Shown in pieces: positions 34,356-47,100 of a stretch of DNA of 64,000 nt. The stretch is from positions 17,034,358 to 17,098,357 of the forward strand of contig NC_050475.1 of the NCBI RefSeq assembly GCF_013373865.1, written 5' to 3'. The DNA is from Monomorium pharaonis. Taxonomy: Eukaryota > Arthropoda > Insecta > Hymenoptera > Formicidae. Position 1 is the first letter of the stretch; every line of letters begins with the position of its first letter. The translations under genes and the position numbers were made by a program. Under the pieces are notes generated by a model. The model was not told where the DNA came from and did no database searches. It was given only the letters and a program-made list of their open reading frames with translations.

Positions 34356-37079
34356 CTAAGTATTTGTAAGATCCGTATTGAAATCATAATCATTGGAAGT
34401 TAATTTAAATCCTTCAAGTTGTCCCGCTAGCTTAGCAGCAGCTTTTTCTGAAAATAAAAAAAAAATTTTTTAACCATAATATATTATATAAAACACATTT
34501 AGGCTGCATTCGAAAACGTTACCCGAGTGTTCTCGCGTATTATTTTATCCTTGTTTCACATTGAACGAACAACAAGGTTAGAACGATACCCGAGAGTACT
34601 CAGGTGATGTTTCCGAAAACAGTCTTAATCTTCTGCCTCATTTTTATCATACCTCTTCTTACTCGGGCTTTCTTTTCCTTCTTGAATTGAAGTTTCTTGA
34701 GCTTATTCAATTTTTGATTGCCTTCAATCTCGAAAAGTGGATCTGGTTTCTTCTGTCTCTCAGCAGGAACATTCTTCTTTGTATCTTGCAACTTCTTTTT
34801 CAATTTCTTCTGTACTTTGTATTCCTACAAAACATATTGAGCAAATATTATATGAAATAATTTCCATTTCACGCATAGTTTCTAATCAATTTCTAACATA
34901 TTCTTACCGTTTCCTTTTGCATTTCAATTTCCATTGCTGCTGTGACGGGCCCTGTACTATCAATCAACACAGCATCGTTTGCAGAATCTGTCTCAAATTT
35001 ATCGAGCATCATTTTTTCTTCTACAGCAAAACTCTCAATATCGAATTCTTTAGCCATTTGACTAACTATTTCGGCGGATATGTGAGTTACCGGTTGTTCG
35101 GGTGGTACTGTATAATACCTAGCAAAAAATATATTCAAATGTTAAAATAAAAATCAAATTATGTAGATAGCTGGAATAATAATGTAAGACAACAAACCTA
35201 ATTTTTCCGGAGTTCCAATCCTCGATAATGCCACGCGCAGCAGCAACCGCATCAGGCACTCCACCTTTCCTATACTTTCCCATTCGTGCTGCTTTCATAG
35301 CGAAAAATTCATCCGGTGTAGAAAAGTCTTGTACATTGTACAATTCCATTATCTGTTGTCGTGAAACTCTTTTTAGAATCGCAGTCGCTGGGGTAAAAGG
35401 ATCTTTCAACGCTTGAATTCTCACTGCATTTTTTAAAGCCACAGATGTGTCATCAGAATTTTCATCTGAATTGGCAAATACTATACCAGGAGAATCCAAT
35501 AATTTTATTTTAGAATCTAACTGAACAATTTGCATAGTTTTCGTTATTCCTGAAATAAAAAAAAAATAAAATTAATAAGTGTATATATTAACTAATAATA
35601 TGATTTAATTACCATACGAATATTTCATTACAATTACAAAATAATTTTTAAAAAATTAGAGAAAAGAATTAATCATTTCAAAAATACAATCACTACACAC
35701 AAATGACACGGCTTAAAAGCATAAATAATCCAAAGGTAACAAATTAAATACCTGGTATATTTCCCACATGGCATGCTTTATTACGTTTTAAAGAATTAAT
35801 AACGCTAGATTTTCCTACATTTGGCAAGCCAACCACACCCACTCTGATACTTGTTTTTACATTGTCACTGTTTCTACAATAATTCCCAAGTAACGACAAG
35901 AGCAATTCTGCTCCAAAGCAGGTATTGCTCTGTATCATGGATTCCGTTTTCTTTCCTAACTTTCTTCTACCTAATCTATTTGCTTGGTTTTGTGTAGATG
36001 ATTTAAATGCTACAGCAGGTAAACTGGCCCTCAGAAATTTTAGCCACTGATCTAAATTCTCCCTGGGTATCAAATCAGCCTTGTTCAGAACCAACACCAA
36101 TTTTTTGTTTCCCTTTGCAGATCGTACTGCTTCTTCTACCTATATTCAAATATTAATAAATTAATGCTCATTTATATTTCAAATAGAAACTTTATGCTAT
36201 TTACTTCTTTGCATCGTGTTCCTAGTGGGTCACGAGCATCCACAATCTCGAGAATAACATCGGCTGCATCCAGAACCTTTTTGAATTCTTTGTAATAAGC
36301 TTTAAGTGAATTTTCTTCCTTGGTAACAGTATTTTTCATTCGATTTTGGACAGAATCTACTTTCATAGGCTTATGTGCCAACTGTTTATTCTCAGCCCGA
36401 TTAACCAATCCCTGAAGACCATCCTTGGCAAGTTGCTCGCGTTTTCTTTCACGCGCTATCTCCTTTTGCTTTTGTTTTTCCTCTTCCTGATGCTTCCTCA
36501 TTGCCTCTACTTCTTTCAGTATATCCTCTTTGAAAGGGCACTGATTCGGCACTTCCATTACCTTGGGTTTTTCTAAACACCAGTTAAATTATATGTATTA
36601 AACCAAATATTGCAAATAGATATATATATTTCTCAAATTTAAGCACTAACTTTTAGAATGCTTTTTGGCTTCTTTCCTCATTTTCCGATTGTGCTCCCGA
36701 ACTTTTTTTTCAATCTTGTATCTCTTACTCGCTGGCATGCGCTTGCTCTGCTTTTCTATTGGAAATAAAATTAAAATTAAAAAAATCTCTTTAAATAACT
36801 GCATTAACAATAATAAACAAAGATGACAAACATGTATACATTTCAATAATGTCCACATTTCATTAATTATCACTGATTATAAAGAAATAAACAATTGACT
36901 AATCAATCAGTCTAAAATAGACAACTAATACAGATAAAAAAAAAATAAACAGTGATAATTTCAACGCGCGTACATAACCTTATATATATAAAACTTGTCA
37001 CAATTTTTTTAAATATGCAAACTATACAAGACTTTAAATGCTCAGTGATAAATCTAACACACTTACTGCGAATCTTCAT
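34356..37079 (-). CDS. Ns1: Nucleostemin-family nucleolar GTPase (GNL3 / Ns1), 8 exons, 566 aa
   Basis: Circularly permuted YlqF/YawG-type GTPase of the nucleolus, needed for 60S ribosomal subunit assembly and cell proliferation in animals. Exons on the minus strand are 37079-37067, 36755-36651, 36572-36205, 36139-35752, 35549-35198, 35118-34908, 34824-34653 and 34447-34356. All are GT-AG with matching phases, total 1701 nt including the stop. The basic N-terminus (KQSKRMPASKRYKIEKKV) is the nucleolar targeting and coiled-coil region. DARDP is at 151-155, G4 NKAD at 181-184, G1 GLPNVGKSS at 266-274, the G2 threonine at 294 and G3 DSPG at 310-313: the permuted G4-G1-G3 order. A Lys-rich region (about 480-540) precedes the acidic tail NDYDFNTD, as in animal GNL3. 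The length is typical. The SKRYKIEKKVREHNRK start favours GNL3/Ns1 over GNL3L or NGP-1. Confidence 0.95.
34503..34623. mobile_element. 121-bp MITE in the last intron of Ns1
   Basis: The left end GCTGCATTCGAAAACGTTAC pairs with the right end GTTTCCGAAAACAGTC, with further pairing of the ACCCGAG segments. It lies about 30 nt inside the intron from the exon 7 donor, so it does not alter the coding sequence. Confidence 0.7.
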
Positions 37080-37270
37080 GCTTGCTGATAATACAATTTC
37101 AGTAAAATAACTGTGATGTCTCAATGACGTTAAGAAATATTCGAAGTGACTACCACGTGCACTATCAGAGTGAACATCGCCGAAAGATTTTGCATAGCTA
37201 CGCATGTGCATTGAAGTAAGCATAATCAGGGACTATATTTATCGCAATAAATTACTAGAAAAAGTTACTA

Positions 37271-37274
<4 letters not shown>

Positions 37275-37330
<56 letters not shown>
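37275..37330. repeat. (GA)n microsatellite
   Basis: About 56 bp of uninterrupted GA. It lies about 200 bp upstream of the Ns1 start; GA tracts can bind GAGA-type factors but also arise by slippage. Confidence 0.95.
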
Positions 37331-37332
<2 letters not shown>

Positions 37333-37516
37333 ATTTAAATTAAATATAAAAATTAAATATAAAATATAAAATTTATCAAAAGTGAAGAGTTTATGATATT
37401 TTCTAGTTTTCGTGCGTGCTTTTCATAAATTTGGAAAATTATCTTTTAAATTAAAAAAGTATCGATCGAGCGGCTATTATTTTTTTTTTTGCGTGATTTT
37501 GATAAAATCTCAATTA

Positions 37517-37722
37517 ACTTATGCCCGTATTCATAGTCAGGCCTTATACTTAAGGTCTTGTCTACAATGAAGATTTAAATCTTTAAGCCGTAGAGAATTA
37601 ACCAATCACAATTGAGTATTCTTATAAAAATCTACTGTGATTAGTCAGTTTCTTATGGCTTAAAACTTAAATTCTTCATTGTAGATTAGGGCTAAGATTT
37701 GAGAATAAATACGAGCATAAGT
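37517..37722. mobile_element. MITE with ACTTATGCCCGTATTCATAG ends
   Basis: About 206 bp. The left end pairs with the right end ATACGAGCATAAGT, and inner arms around ATTAACCAATCACA also pair. The ATTCATAGTC core is shared with 8054-8202 and 14050-14180. Confidence 0.7.
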
Positions 37723-38689
37723 CAACGTAATGTGATTTGATCAACTGATTGATCTATTTAAGTAAAGTTTTCAATTCGTATAAACCATCGATTCTTTTTG
37801 ATGTAATCTTTCTTATATTTTAAATTACAAAAATTTAACAACTTTTATTAATAAATTTACATATTACTTAATAAGTTAAATTTAAATAATTTTTGAAAAG
37901 TTAATTGTAAATTAAATTAGAATTTATTCAAATAAGTTACTTTTGGGATAAGTCATTCAATCAAATTCTGTAGAACAGTTTGCAGCAAAATTTTTAGTTA
38001 CATAAGTTATTTTTTTCTACTTTTTCCCGTAAAATTACAAAAGTCAACAATTTTATCAAACTTAACAAAATACCACATATTATTTAATTAAACTCTATAT
38101 TATTTAATAAATGCTATTTGGTCAGAAAACGGACAGTGAAAGGCGTTATACGCATACAAGAATGCACATTCTCACACTTTCATTTCGCTTTAATGGCGTT
38201 CGTTCGGTACGGTATATAGAGACTGTTCTGGCGGCAGTTACGCGGGGCGGAATAGAAATTTCCATAAATTAATTTCACGCGCGTTCCTCGAATTCGCGAG
38301 AGAGTGATACAATTTCTCCTATCCCGATTCCCACGCCGCCGTGTCGTTTCGTCAAGCGAACCAACGACGATGAACGGAATTCATCGGTTCACGTTTCTCC
38401 AACGAAAAATAGACGATTTAAAACGTCAACTTTAATTTGATTCGTAAAACGAAAAAGAGTACGATCTACAAATTAAGGACCGTGGCGTTAATCAAGCAAA
38501 TTTTTTTCACGAAAGGCAATGTACGTGGGACAACAGGCGTTTAAAACCGAATCATAAAATCCGGCTTTGTCAAACAGACTTCCCCTCGTTTTTCTTCTAT
38601 AATACATATTTTATTACGCGAGACATTTTCACGCAACTCCCCGAAGGTATTCTGAGATACGTATTTGAAATTGGCGCGCTTTCCACCGC

Positions 38690-39783
38690 GGTCGATCAGC
38701 CATTCATGCGCGCCGGCGCAAAGCGGAGCAGAAGGGGGCAGCAGCCGACGGCTGGAAGAGGGAGGGGGAAAAGCGACTCGACTCGGGCTCCCGCCGAGCG
38801 GTGGCGTTCGCGCATCCGCCGCGCGACGACTCATTCCCGTAATGGCCGCCGTGAGTGGCGTTGTCAGTGAGTGTGCGGATGTCCGTCGCGAGTAGCCGCG
38901 TTCAGCTGCGTTGCGTCGGGAAGCTGCGTCAGTCGGTGGATCGTGAACCCCGAGATCTCTTTGCGCCGCGCTGTGCGCGAGAGTGCGGATCGCGGTGGTG
39001 AAGGTCGGCGCGTACGGCCCGTTTCGCATTGTTTTTTTCTCTCCACCCCTCCTCCCCCTCCCGCGCGCCACCGGCGGCGATTTAAAAACGAACGACCGCA
39101 TCATATTTCGTACACAGTGTTGTGCTCGCATCCCACCACCCTTCTCTTCCCTCTCCTCCCCCCCGTCTGTTTACCCCGGGGGGGGCGCGCGACCGCGTCG
39201 AGTGTCAGCGACCCGATCCGAAAATCCTGCGACGGCGCGCTTCCGGTCTGTCTACACCTGGGTATCGTCCGTTCAGCGAGACGCGCCGATGCACGCAACG
39301 GCGCGGCGTCGGGGCTTTCTCTCTCTCTCTCTTTCTCTTTCTTTCGCCGCCGAGAGATGGTAAACACGTCGGGTGACAGCGTGCGCGAGTGAGAGGAAAC
39401 GTGTTCTACCGACGACCGCGTCCGACTCCGAAAACGAGACCCGTGTTCCGCGAGGGGAGAGGGAGCGTCCGGGATAGGGCCGCGGGCTCGGCGGTCCCCG
39501 AATCCTTCCTCACGTGGCTCAAGGTCGTCTAAAAACGTCCGAACGTCACGAGTGCTCGCTTGCTTTACTTGCGTGCGACGCGTGGCGACGCGAGACGACG
39601 CCGCGCGCGCGCGCGCGCGCGTGTGCGAGAGAGACAGAGAGAGAAAGAGCTGTCAAAGCACAGCGAGACTGCTGTGCTCCTCCTCGGCGGCCCTTCCATC
39701 CCGGAATATCGAGGCTCGCGAGCTCATCGGGGACTCGTCGGAGCTCGCAGCGACGACAACGTCCGCCAAAACCCCGATGCACC
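38690..39783 (+). promoter_or_regulatory. CpG-rich promoter and probable 5' non-coding exon of the TESK gene
   Basis: About 1.1 kb of strongly CpG-rich sequence, the largest island in the window. It ends at a consensus donor (GATGCACC then GTAAGT; exon end 39783). The next good acceptor in the plus direction is at 44117, just before the exon with the TESK coding region. Long open frames here on both strands are a by-product of GC-richness (Arg/Ser/Pro-rich). The start of transcription cannot be placed; the segment near 38830-38900 is a candidate. Confidence 0.6.
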
Positions 39784-40655
39784 GTAAGTATCCGTCCTGG
39801 TCCTCGACTACTCTTTGTAAACATCGGATAATTCGGAAGTTACCGATCTATACATTTGTTAAGCGTCGCGCGTCGCGTGTATTTTGTTTTTTTTTTCTTT
39901 CGAAAATAAATGAAGCTATCGTAAGTTTGTGTACTCGCCTCGCGTAAACTTTAGTCTCGATTTATGTAACCTTTTCCCCTAAAGAGCGGAATTAAAGCCT
40001 AGAACTGGAGCGTCGGCTTGAAAGGGAGGAGAAGCAGCGAGTTATAAAACCGGGATCAGAGTTAATCAGCTTTGGGACAGAAATGGACATCGATCCGCAA
40101 CACGGCGACGCGCCGTGTCTTCTCGTCGCGTCCTCCACCCTCCTCCAGCTCTCCCCCGGGCGTGCTTTGACGTTGAAAACGCGGGGCATCCCCTCGCACG
40201 AGTTCGTCCCGCGACGGTGGAAACGTTATTGACGTATCTCCGGACGTTTCCGCCGATTTCTTCATTCGTCGCAACTTTCCAACTTTCTACATCACTTGTT
40301 AGTGCCTTCCTAACTAGGCCTCGGGTTAAAATGATATTTTAAGAGTCCGTTTCAAGTTAATTGAAAAAAAAAAAATGGTGATTTTTGTTTTTGTCGTTCC
40401 GCAACTCCTCCGGGCGAGCACTTCACCTCGCGATAAGCGTTGTTTTCCTTCGCTAATTGCACAGGGAGATGACTGAGCATTTTCGTGGAGAAAAGATTAA
40501 CATTCTCTAACGTTTTTTATCGTGATTTTAAGTTAAAATTTTCCAACGGCGACGTAATACTCTCTTGGTGTTTGTTACATTGCCGCGGAGGCTGCGGTCA
40601 CGTTTTATTTTCGTAGACCTCGCGAATCGTTTCAGATCAATGCAGAAAATCGCGT

Positions 40656-40896
40656 GGTACGCTAAAAAAAAGTTGTTAATTTGATTAGATTTTTCAACTT
40701 GATTAAATTTCTTCAAGCATTTACGTATTTCAGTCAAATATTATAAATACTTGAGATAGAAGTTCAAATAATTTATGTATTTAAATAAAATAAATAAATA
40801 AATACTTGAACTGAATAATCGAGTTTTAATCGAATAATCGAAATTTAATCGAGTTGAAAAATTTAGTCAAATTAACATTTTTTTTCTCAGTGTACC
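40656..40896. mobile_element. 241-bp MITE, GGTACACTGAG family
   Basis: The left end GGTACGCTAAAAAAAAGTTG and the right end (reverse-complemented) GGTACACTGAGAAAAAAAAT pair. Inner arms around TTTTTCAACTTGATTAA also pair. Internal sequence (AATACTTGAA) is shared with 56813-57004, so both belong to one family. Confidence 0.75.
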
Positions 40897-42312
40897 GATG
40901 AAGATTTCGATGTGACGCAATATTCAGAGTTAGCGTGCGGATCGTTTCGGGATTTGTACAAGCGTAAGAATTACAAAATTAACACCGAGATTAATTGTAA
41001 TAACAATGTCGTACACAGCTATATACGTATAACGATCATGCATTGCCACGCGACGGGCGTGAAATTAAAACTACGTGATAATAACAACGAGAACGTACGA
41101 AGCGACGAAAAACGCGTGCGACGGGAGAGAAGTGAGGATGATGGTCGAGGTAATTTTCAAATTATAATTAAGCAATTTGCGTTTACGAGCGGTTTCCGAC
41201 GAGAGCGCTGATCTTTTCGCCGTGATCTTTTCTGAGATATAACGCTAATTAAATTCACGAAACTACTCTCCCGTTGCTTACTAAAGTCAACTGTTTATCG
41301 AGCCGCGTGTTTGCAAATTGCTCCGCTTTTGTCGTGTCCCAAAATGATTATACCTGTTCGTTCGTTCGTTCGTTCGGCCGAGAGTTGATACGAGCGCGTC
41401 ACGTGGATGCCGATACTTCGCTTATACATATATGTATTATGTATATACGTGACCGTGTGTCGTAATCGTGCAATGCGACAATGTGTGACAATGCGGTAAA
41501 ACGCGTCACGTGAGTGCAGCGCGTTCGGCCTTATCGTGCACTTCGATTGTTATCAGGTAACGAAGCAAAGTTGACTTTGCCCGTTCGGTAAAAGGAAAAT
41601 CTCACATCGATTTGTTACTTGCTGATGAATCACAATGTGTAACAACGCGGCTGATACTCGCGGCAAATTGGTATTTTAGTAACGCAAATATTATTTGTTC
41701 TCTAAATAACTTTAAATGGACATAAAACTGATAACATCCTGACTCGTAATAATTTATGATTGCCGAGCAATGCGAATATGATTCACCAAAGTTATTAAGC
41801 TTAATCTTAAAGTTCTAGGAAACCGCGCGACATTTAATTAAGTTCCGAGGAAGGAGAGAAACTATATTAGTTTTCGAGGTAAAATATTCAAATGTATTTA
41901 TCATATACATTATTATTACATTCCATCTTGGGAATTTATGTCTTTAAACGTGTGTTTTTTTTTTTAATTAGTTGAATAGTTAGAAAACAAATAATTTTGA
42001 GTAATTATTTTTTAAAACACGAACAATTTTGTACGAATAATCTTCGAATCTCATTGATTTGCATATGTGTGCAAAAACAATTGTAACGTCACTGACGTCA
42101 GCACGCAAAAAAACAGTTTTTACTGCGAGACTTGGTTCTTAAACGATCACAAGATCGCTGAGAACTTAAGTATATGAATATTTTAGCAAATATATTTTAA
42201 ATTTTTGTTCACTTTATTATCTGCCTTTGCAATCCTTAAAAATTCTAATGATATTAGAAATCTCCAGTCTCTTGTGTGTAATTCAGTAATGATTGAAATA
42301 TATGAATCTGTA

Positions 42313-42401
42313 GAAATAAATGTTTTTGTACCAAAGACATTTTCACAAAAGAATATTCTTTTTTTTTATAGAAAATGTCTTTGGCGCAAAAACATTAATT
42401 T
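42313..42401. repeat. Long stem-loop (about 31-bp stem)
   Basis: Arms 42313-42344 and 42371-42401 are complementary with about three mismatches (core CCAAAGACATTTTC); the loop is about 26 nt. The size fits either a tiny foldback element or a microRNA-precursor-like hairpin on the sense strand of the TESK intron. Confidence 0.75.
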
Positions 42402-44117
42402 CCCCTAATGCGCGAGAGATTGACATATTCTACTTGTTATTGCTGCAAAACGCTTGATAATAAATGAAAAACGGTTCATTATAACCAGCTTATAGTTTGC
42501 TTCTCCCGTTACTCGCGATTTCTCCCGTAGGTTTATATCAGTGAAAATGCAAAGAAAATATTCCGATGTCAATCTACGGTGGCAATCTACGCGACGTTTG
42601 TTACGTGTGAAAATGTGATTATTTGTCAGACGAAGGGAAAATCGATTTGAGTTATTCGTGATTTATAGCTTTTAGAAATGCGTGCTGCGTCACGAAGTCT
42701 TCAAATTGCGAAAACCCGTTATCACCTCGTATATCAGACACCGTGCATCTTGTTCTAGTCTTTGTCCTAATCTTTTTGTCATTAAATAAAACCGTGTTTA
42801 AATATAGAATATTCCGGATATATCACAGACAAAATATTTATTCTACTATCACACGAAAAGCGATTACTCAGTTTACTGTTTTCCTTATAATAAGTAATGG
42901 TTATCTTTCATAAAGAATATTTTCTTAATAATAATCTTAAAATATATCATGAATTTTAGAAAAACTCTTTATTATATACTTGAAAAAAGAATTTAGACTT
43001 TTTCGAAGAATATTATAAAATTGAATTAAAGAACAATCAAAGTAATAAGTAAGTCGAATTTTTGACTTAATATTCTTAATATTCTTAATTGAAGTATTAA
43101 CTTACTAGGATTCAGAACATACGTCAAATAAAGTTATTTAAGAGGATAGATTTGCAGATATATAAATGTTAACTTTTTAAAATAAGTGATACTTATTTAT
43201 TTAATTCAAATACACATTTTTCTGTGTATACTGCACAAAAGTTTATTTTAAATAAATCTTTCTTCTTTCATGTAAATAATGAGTGTATTTTAAGACTATT
43301 TATCAAAGAAATAATATTCTTTGCAAAGATAACTGTTACTTAAAAAAAGAAAACCGAAAAGATGAGGAATTACTTTTCTTTGCAGAGAACAAATTTTTCT
43401 ATGTGCGCACAAGTTTTGAAAGCTATTACATGTAAAATAGTTTCTGCTTTACATAGTTTCTCTAATGTTATTCATGATTGAAATTAAAACATTTTGTTTT
43501 TTTTACATTTTATTATTTAGCTTGTGATATTTAGTCTTATATTTAATCAAATGTTAAAATTATAATACGTGTGTCACTACTTTGCTAATTTAAGCATTCT
43601 AAAAAAAGCAATTTTCACACAGGAACTAGTGAACTATTCGTATCGTTACAAACAAGATCTAATTTTACATATTTATTTTCGCTGTATGCCAAAAACAAAA
43701 ATTGAAAAGCTAAAGAAGGAATTAGAGGCTGCTATTGCGTACGACGAATGTATGTAATTATGAAACCATTACTTAATTAAATTTTCTTATAGTAGTTTGA
43801 AAAAAATTTGAAGATTTTGTTCTATTTACGCAATTTGATAAAAATTCGGAAAAAAAAATATGATGTGTTTGAGAACATTTATATATTTCTTGAAAATACA
43901 ATAAAGAGCTTTAAAAGCTATCTTGAGAATATCTTAAAGCCGATGATCTTTAAAGTGTCTTAAGAGTTGAAGGATATCTGCAAAATATCCTTGCAGAAGA
44001 ATATCTTCTACATATTTAGGAAAGTGTATAACTAAATGCCGCGTATACATCTCTCTCGTTACGTCAATGCTCGTTGAAATTTTCCTCGATCACTTGTCGG
44101 GTGCAATTTTATTTCAG

Positions 44118-47100
44118 GAGGATCTGAGTCAGCCCACGAGGAGTCGTCCGCTGGCGACGAGGGGAGAACCGTGCCAAGTTCCGGTACCGTGCTCTTCCTA
44201 CGTTTCGTTTCGAATCTGTGACGTTATCCTGGGCCGCCCTGCGGGGATAACGTCCGTTTTGTGACCGACTGTGATTTCAACGCGTGACGCCACTGCCAAA
44301 AAGGAAACAAACTAGCGTCGATCGCGAATTTGCGTCTTCGTCTCCGCTTCCTACGCCTTCCAATCCGAAGACGAGTGTGTCTTCCACACGTTATACCAGA
44401 AACGCACGATTACGATTTTTGCATCTGTCATCCGAGATACCCATTGTCTTCCTATGAGTTCCAGTGCCCTTGACCGGTGAAGCAGAAATATCCTCGGAAA
44501 GAAGAAAAGGATCGATTCCTTTGCCAACCAGGGTATTACTATCATCGAGTGCTCCGAGAGTGCTTCCTTGACCAAGTCGTGAAAGCGATCCGTTAACTAT
44601 ATCACGTACGTTATCCTGGAGGCCCGCATTCGAAGGCAAAGCACATTGCGAAACCGATGTCCCTTGCCATCGTTTATCGTCGTCTGAACGTTCGAGGCAT
44701 CGTGGTGGGATCGTTTTCTTCCATTCGCAGTTCGAGCAGCCACCTGTTCTTCTTCCTTTACTAAAAACCATTCTTCACTCGTCGGGGGATTGCATCGTTG
44801 AGCCGGCCGCGCGGTGATGCGGCGCACTCAAGACTGCTGCTGCTGCTGCGACTGTCACCGTCGTCTCGAGTCAGCTTGCGCGACTGCCCCGTCGCAATAA
44901 CGGCGAAGATGTTCGGGAAAGTGCCGAATACGCCGGGTCCGCCTAATAATAACGACCAAGCGTTGTCAGCCAAGTCGTGCACCAGACCGGCGACGACGGG
45001 CACGTCGACGTCGTGCTTGCCGTGCTTCACGATGGAGGAGACGCCGTCAGTGAGCGCCGACGACAAGGTGAGACCTTGGCGACCGACGACGAAGGATAAC
45101 GTTGACTCCGATTTGCCCGCCATGATCTTCGAGGCACCTGGCAACTCTTTGCAATCGCCCGCCAGTTTCATGGACGTCACGCCCGTCGCGGTGGAGGTCT
45201 CGAGGCCCTGCAGGACCGACGAACTCACTACGATGGCTTGCGCGTCCCCTTGTTCCAAGAGTTCGGCCAAAGAAGGATCGTCCCAGATCGGTAGGAGTCA
45301 CAACGTAGCGCAGAAGTGTTCCTCCGGCCAAAACTCCTCGAATCCTGTGAATTACTCGAAGTCTGTCGGCGTCTGCAGATCGCGACGACCGCAATCCGCA
45401 TCGACCGCGAGAAATCTCAACGTCGAGTCGTGCACGAGGGACTATGCGAAAACTGTAAAAAGGATCATTGCTATTAATCGAGAGCCTGCGAGCGGCAAGG
45501 AGCATCAGACAACGTGTAACGAACAGCAGTCCAAGTGCTTACAGGGATACGCTCCCTCGAGTACGATTGCTGCCAAATTATCTTCCGCGAGATCTTCCGA
45601 AGTGATCAACTACCCCCCGTCCCTACCGGACGGAAACAAGTCCAGCAACGAGGACTTCTTGACGGACACGAATTATTTCGCGACGTCGAATGGCGCGTCT
45701 AATGTGCCGGTTGTGGCCGAGCAGTTGCACGCGCACCAGAAGAAGACAATCGATACCAAAGACGGCGCCGGTGATTCCGCGAGCACCACCACCACCGCGT
45801 CCACCTGCGAGGACGACGACACCTGCGACAGTGACTTTACCACTTCGACGCCGTCGAAGGACTGGACGATGAGGCGGGTCAACAACGACGCGTTGCCGCA
45901 GAGTTACGTATCCTGCCTGCAGCAGGACCTGCCCGCGGAGCTGCAATCGTCCACCTCGCCGAGGAGCTACAAGGACCTCAGGGAGAAGTGTAGCCGTGAG
46001 TCCCCTTGGCGGCCCACGGAGATGACGGAGAGTGGTGCGGTGCACGGATTGACGATGTGCTCGGGCGAGACGTTTCAGGACTCGGGTTCGAAGAGGCGCA
46101 CCGGGGCGTCATGTCAAGCGCTCAGGCACGCTGTCGCCTCATTGAACCGTCTGGACGACTTTTACATGGAGAAAATCGGCGCGGGCTTCTTCTCGGAGGT
46201 TTACAAGGTAAGACGACACTTCAGTGGTGTACACTGAGAGAAAAATATCGAAGTATTGAGAACCAAATGTTTCTTGTGACGTTTTCTTCGATAGTTGTTT
46301 GTTATAAAAACATTTATTTGTGAAAACGAAATATACATTTCTGTGAAATATTCTGTGAAACATAATTCTAAAATTCACTAGAAATAAAACATTTAATTCG
46401 CTTTATTTAAATAAATCCCATTTATTAGGGAAAAATACTCCAAATTTTTTAATGGGAAATAGCGTATGTTTTACTCCAAATATTTTATTCCTAAGAAATA
46501 AACCAATTAATAAGAAAAATGAAATGCATTTCATGGAAATATATATTTGCAATTTTTTTATAACAAATAAATATCGAAGAAAACATTATAAGAAATATTT
46601 GGTTCTCAATACTTCGATATTTTTCTCTCAGTGTGATGAAAATGTACATTAAATATTAAGCGCCGTCGATGAAATGTTTTCGTGTGAATGAGCACAGTTA
46701 TAAAGCTTATTGTATGTCTCACGTGTAACTTAGTACGTGGTTTTGAATTGAATAATTGATATAATAAGCGATTTTTGCTTCGCTGAATGGCAGAACGAAG
46801 ATTCGTACGATCAGTTGCCGTTCGCCTGTTCGAGATACTGCCTATCAGATTTCGAGATACATATTTGATCGCGTTAGAGGAGGCTCGTTAGAAAGTTTTT
46901 CTCCCAGTATGGCAATGTGCTTCCTCTCAATTCTCGCCATTGTTCACGGACAACAATCGCGAATTCGAAACAAACGCTCGCCGTATCTCGCCGCCGTGTG
47001 TGGAATGCGCTATATCTTTGTAGATTAATATCTCGATGGAGATTAGATACGGCTGCCCGCCGCCGCCGCCTGCCGCGTCGGCACGAACACGTAGCCTCGT

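Larger units (their letters stand above)
37080..38650. other. Intergenic region between divergent Ns1 and TESK genes
   Basis: It contains the Ns1 5' flank, a (GA)n microsatellite, a MITE (37517-37722) and AT-rich DNA that turns GC-richer after 38140. No coding frame recognised. Confidence 0.5.
39784..44117 (+). other. Probable first intron of the TESK gene
   Basis: Runs from GTAAGT at 39784 to a TTTTATTTCAG acceptor ending at 44117. It holds GC-rich sequence to about 40250, a MITE (40656-40896), a long hairpin (42313-42401) and AT-rich DNA. A short frame with splice-like borders at 43686-43749 is discussed separately. No other gene is seen. Confidence 0.55.

Noticed and set aside
34737..35150. 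137-codon plus-strand frame
   Set aside because: Antisense to Ns1 exons 6 and 7 and the intron between them; no motif.
38541..39131. 196-codon minus-strand frame in the CpG island
   Set aside because: The length is explained by scarcity of AT-rich stop codons in CpG-rich DNA; the sequence is Arg/Pro/Ser-rich and overlaps several other frames on both strands.
44798..44908. TESK frame starting upstream at 44798
   Set aside because: The first codon there is TTG; the first ATG in this frame is 44909, so the upstream 37 codons are treated as untranslated unless splicing evidence says otherwise.
44761..46045. Long minus-strand frames opposite the TESK exon (for example 45047-45505 and 45623-46045)
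   Set aside because: They are antisense to the GC-rich coding exon whose plus frame joins cleanly to the kinase exon; no independent motif.
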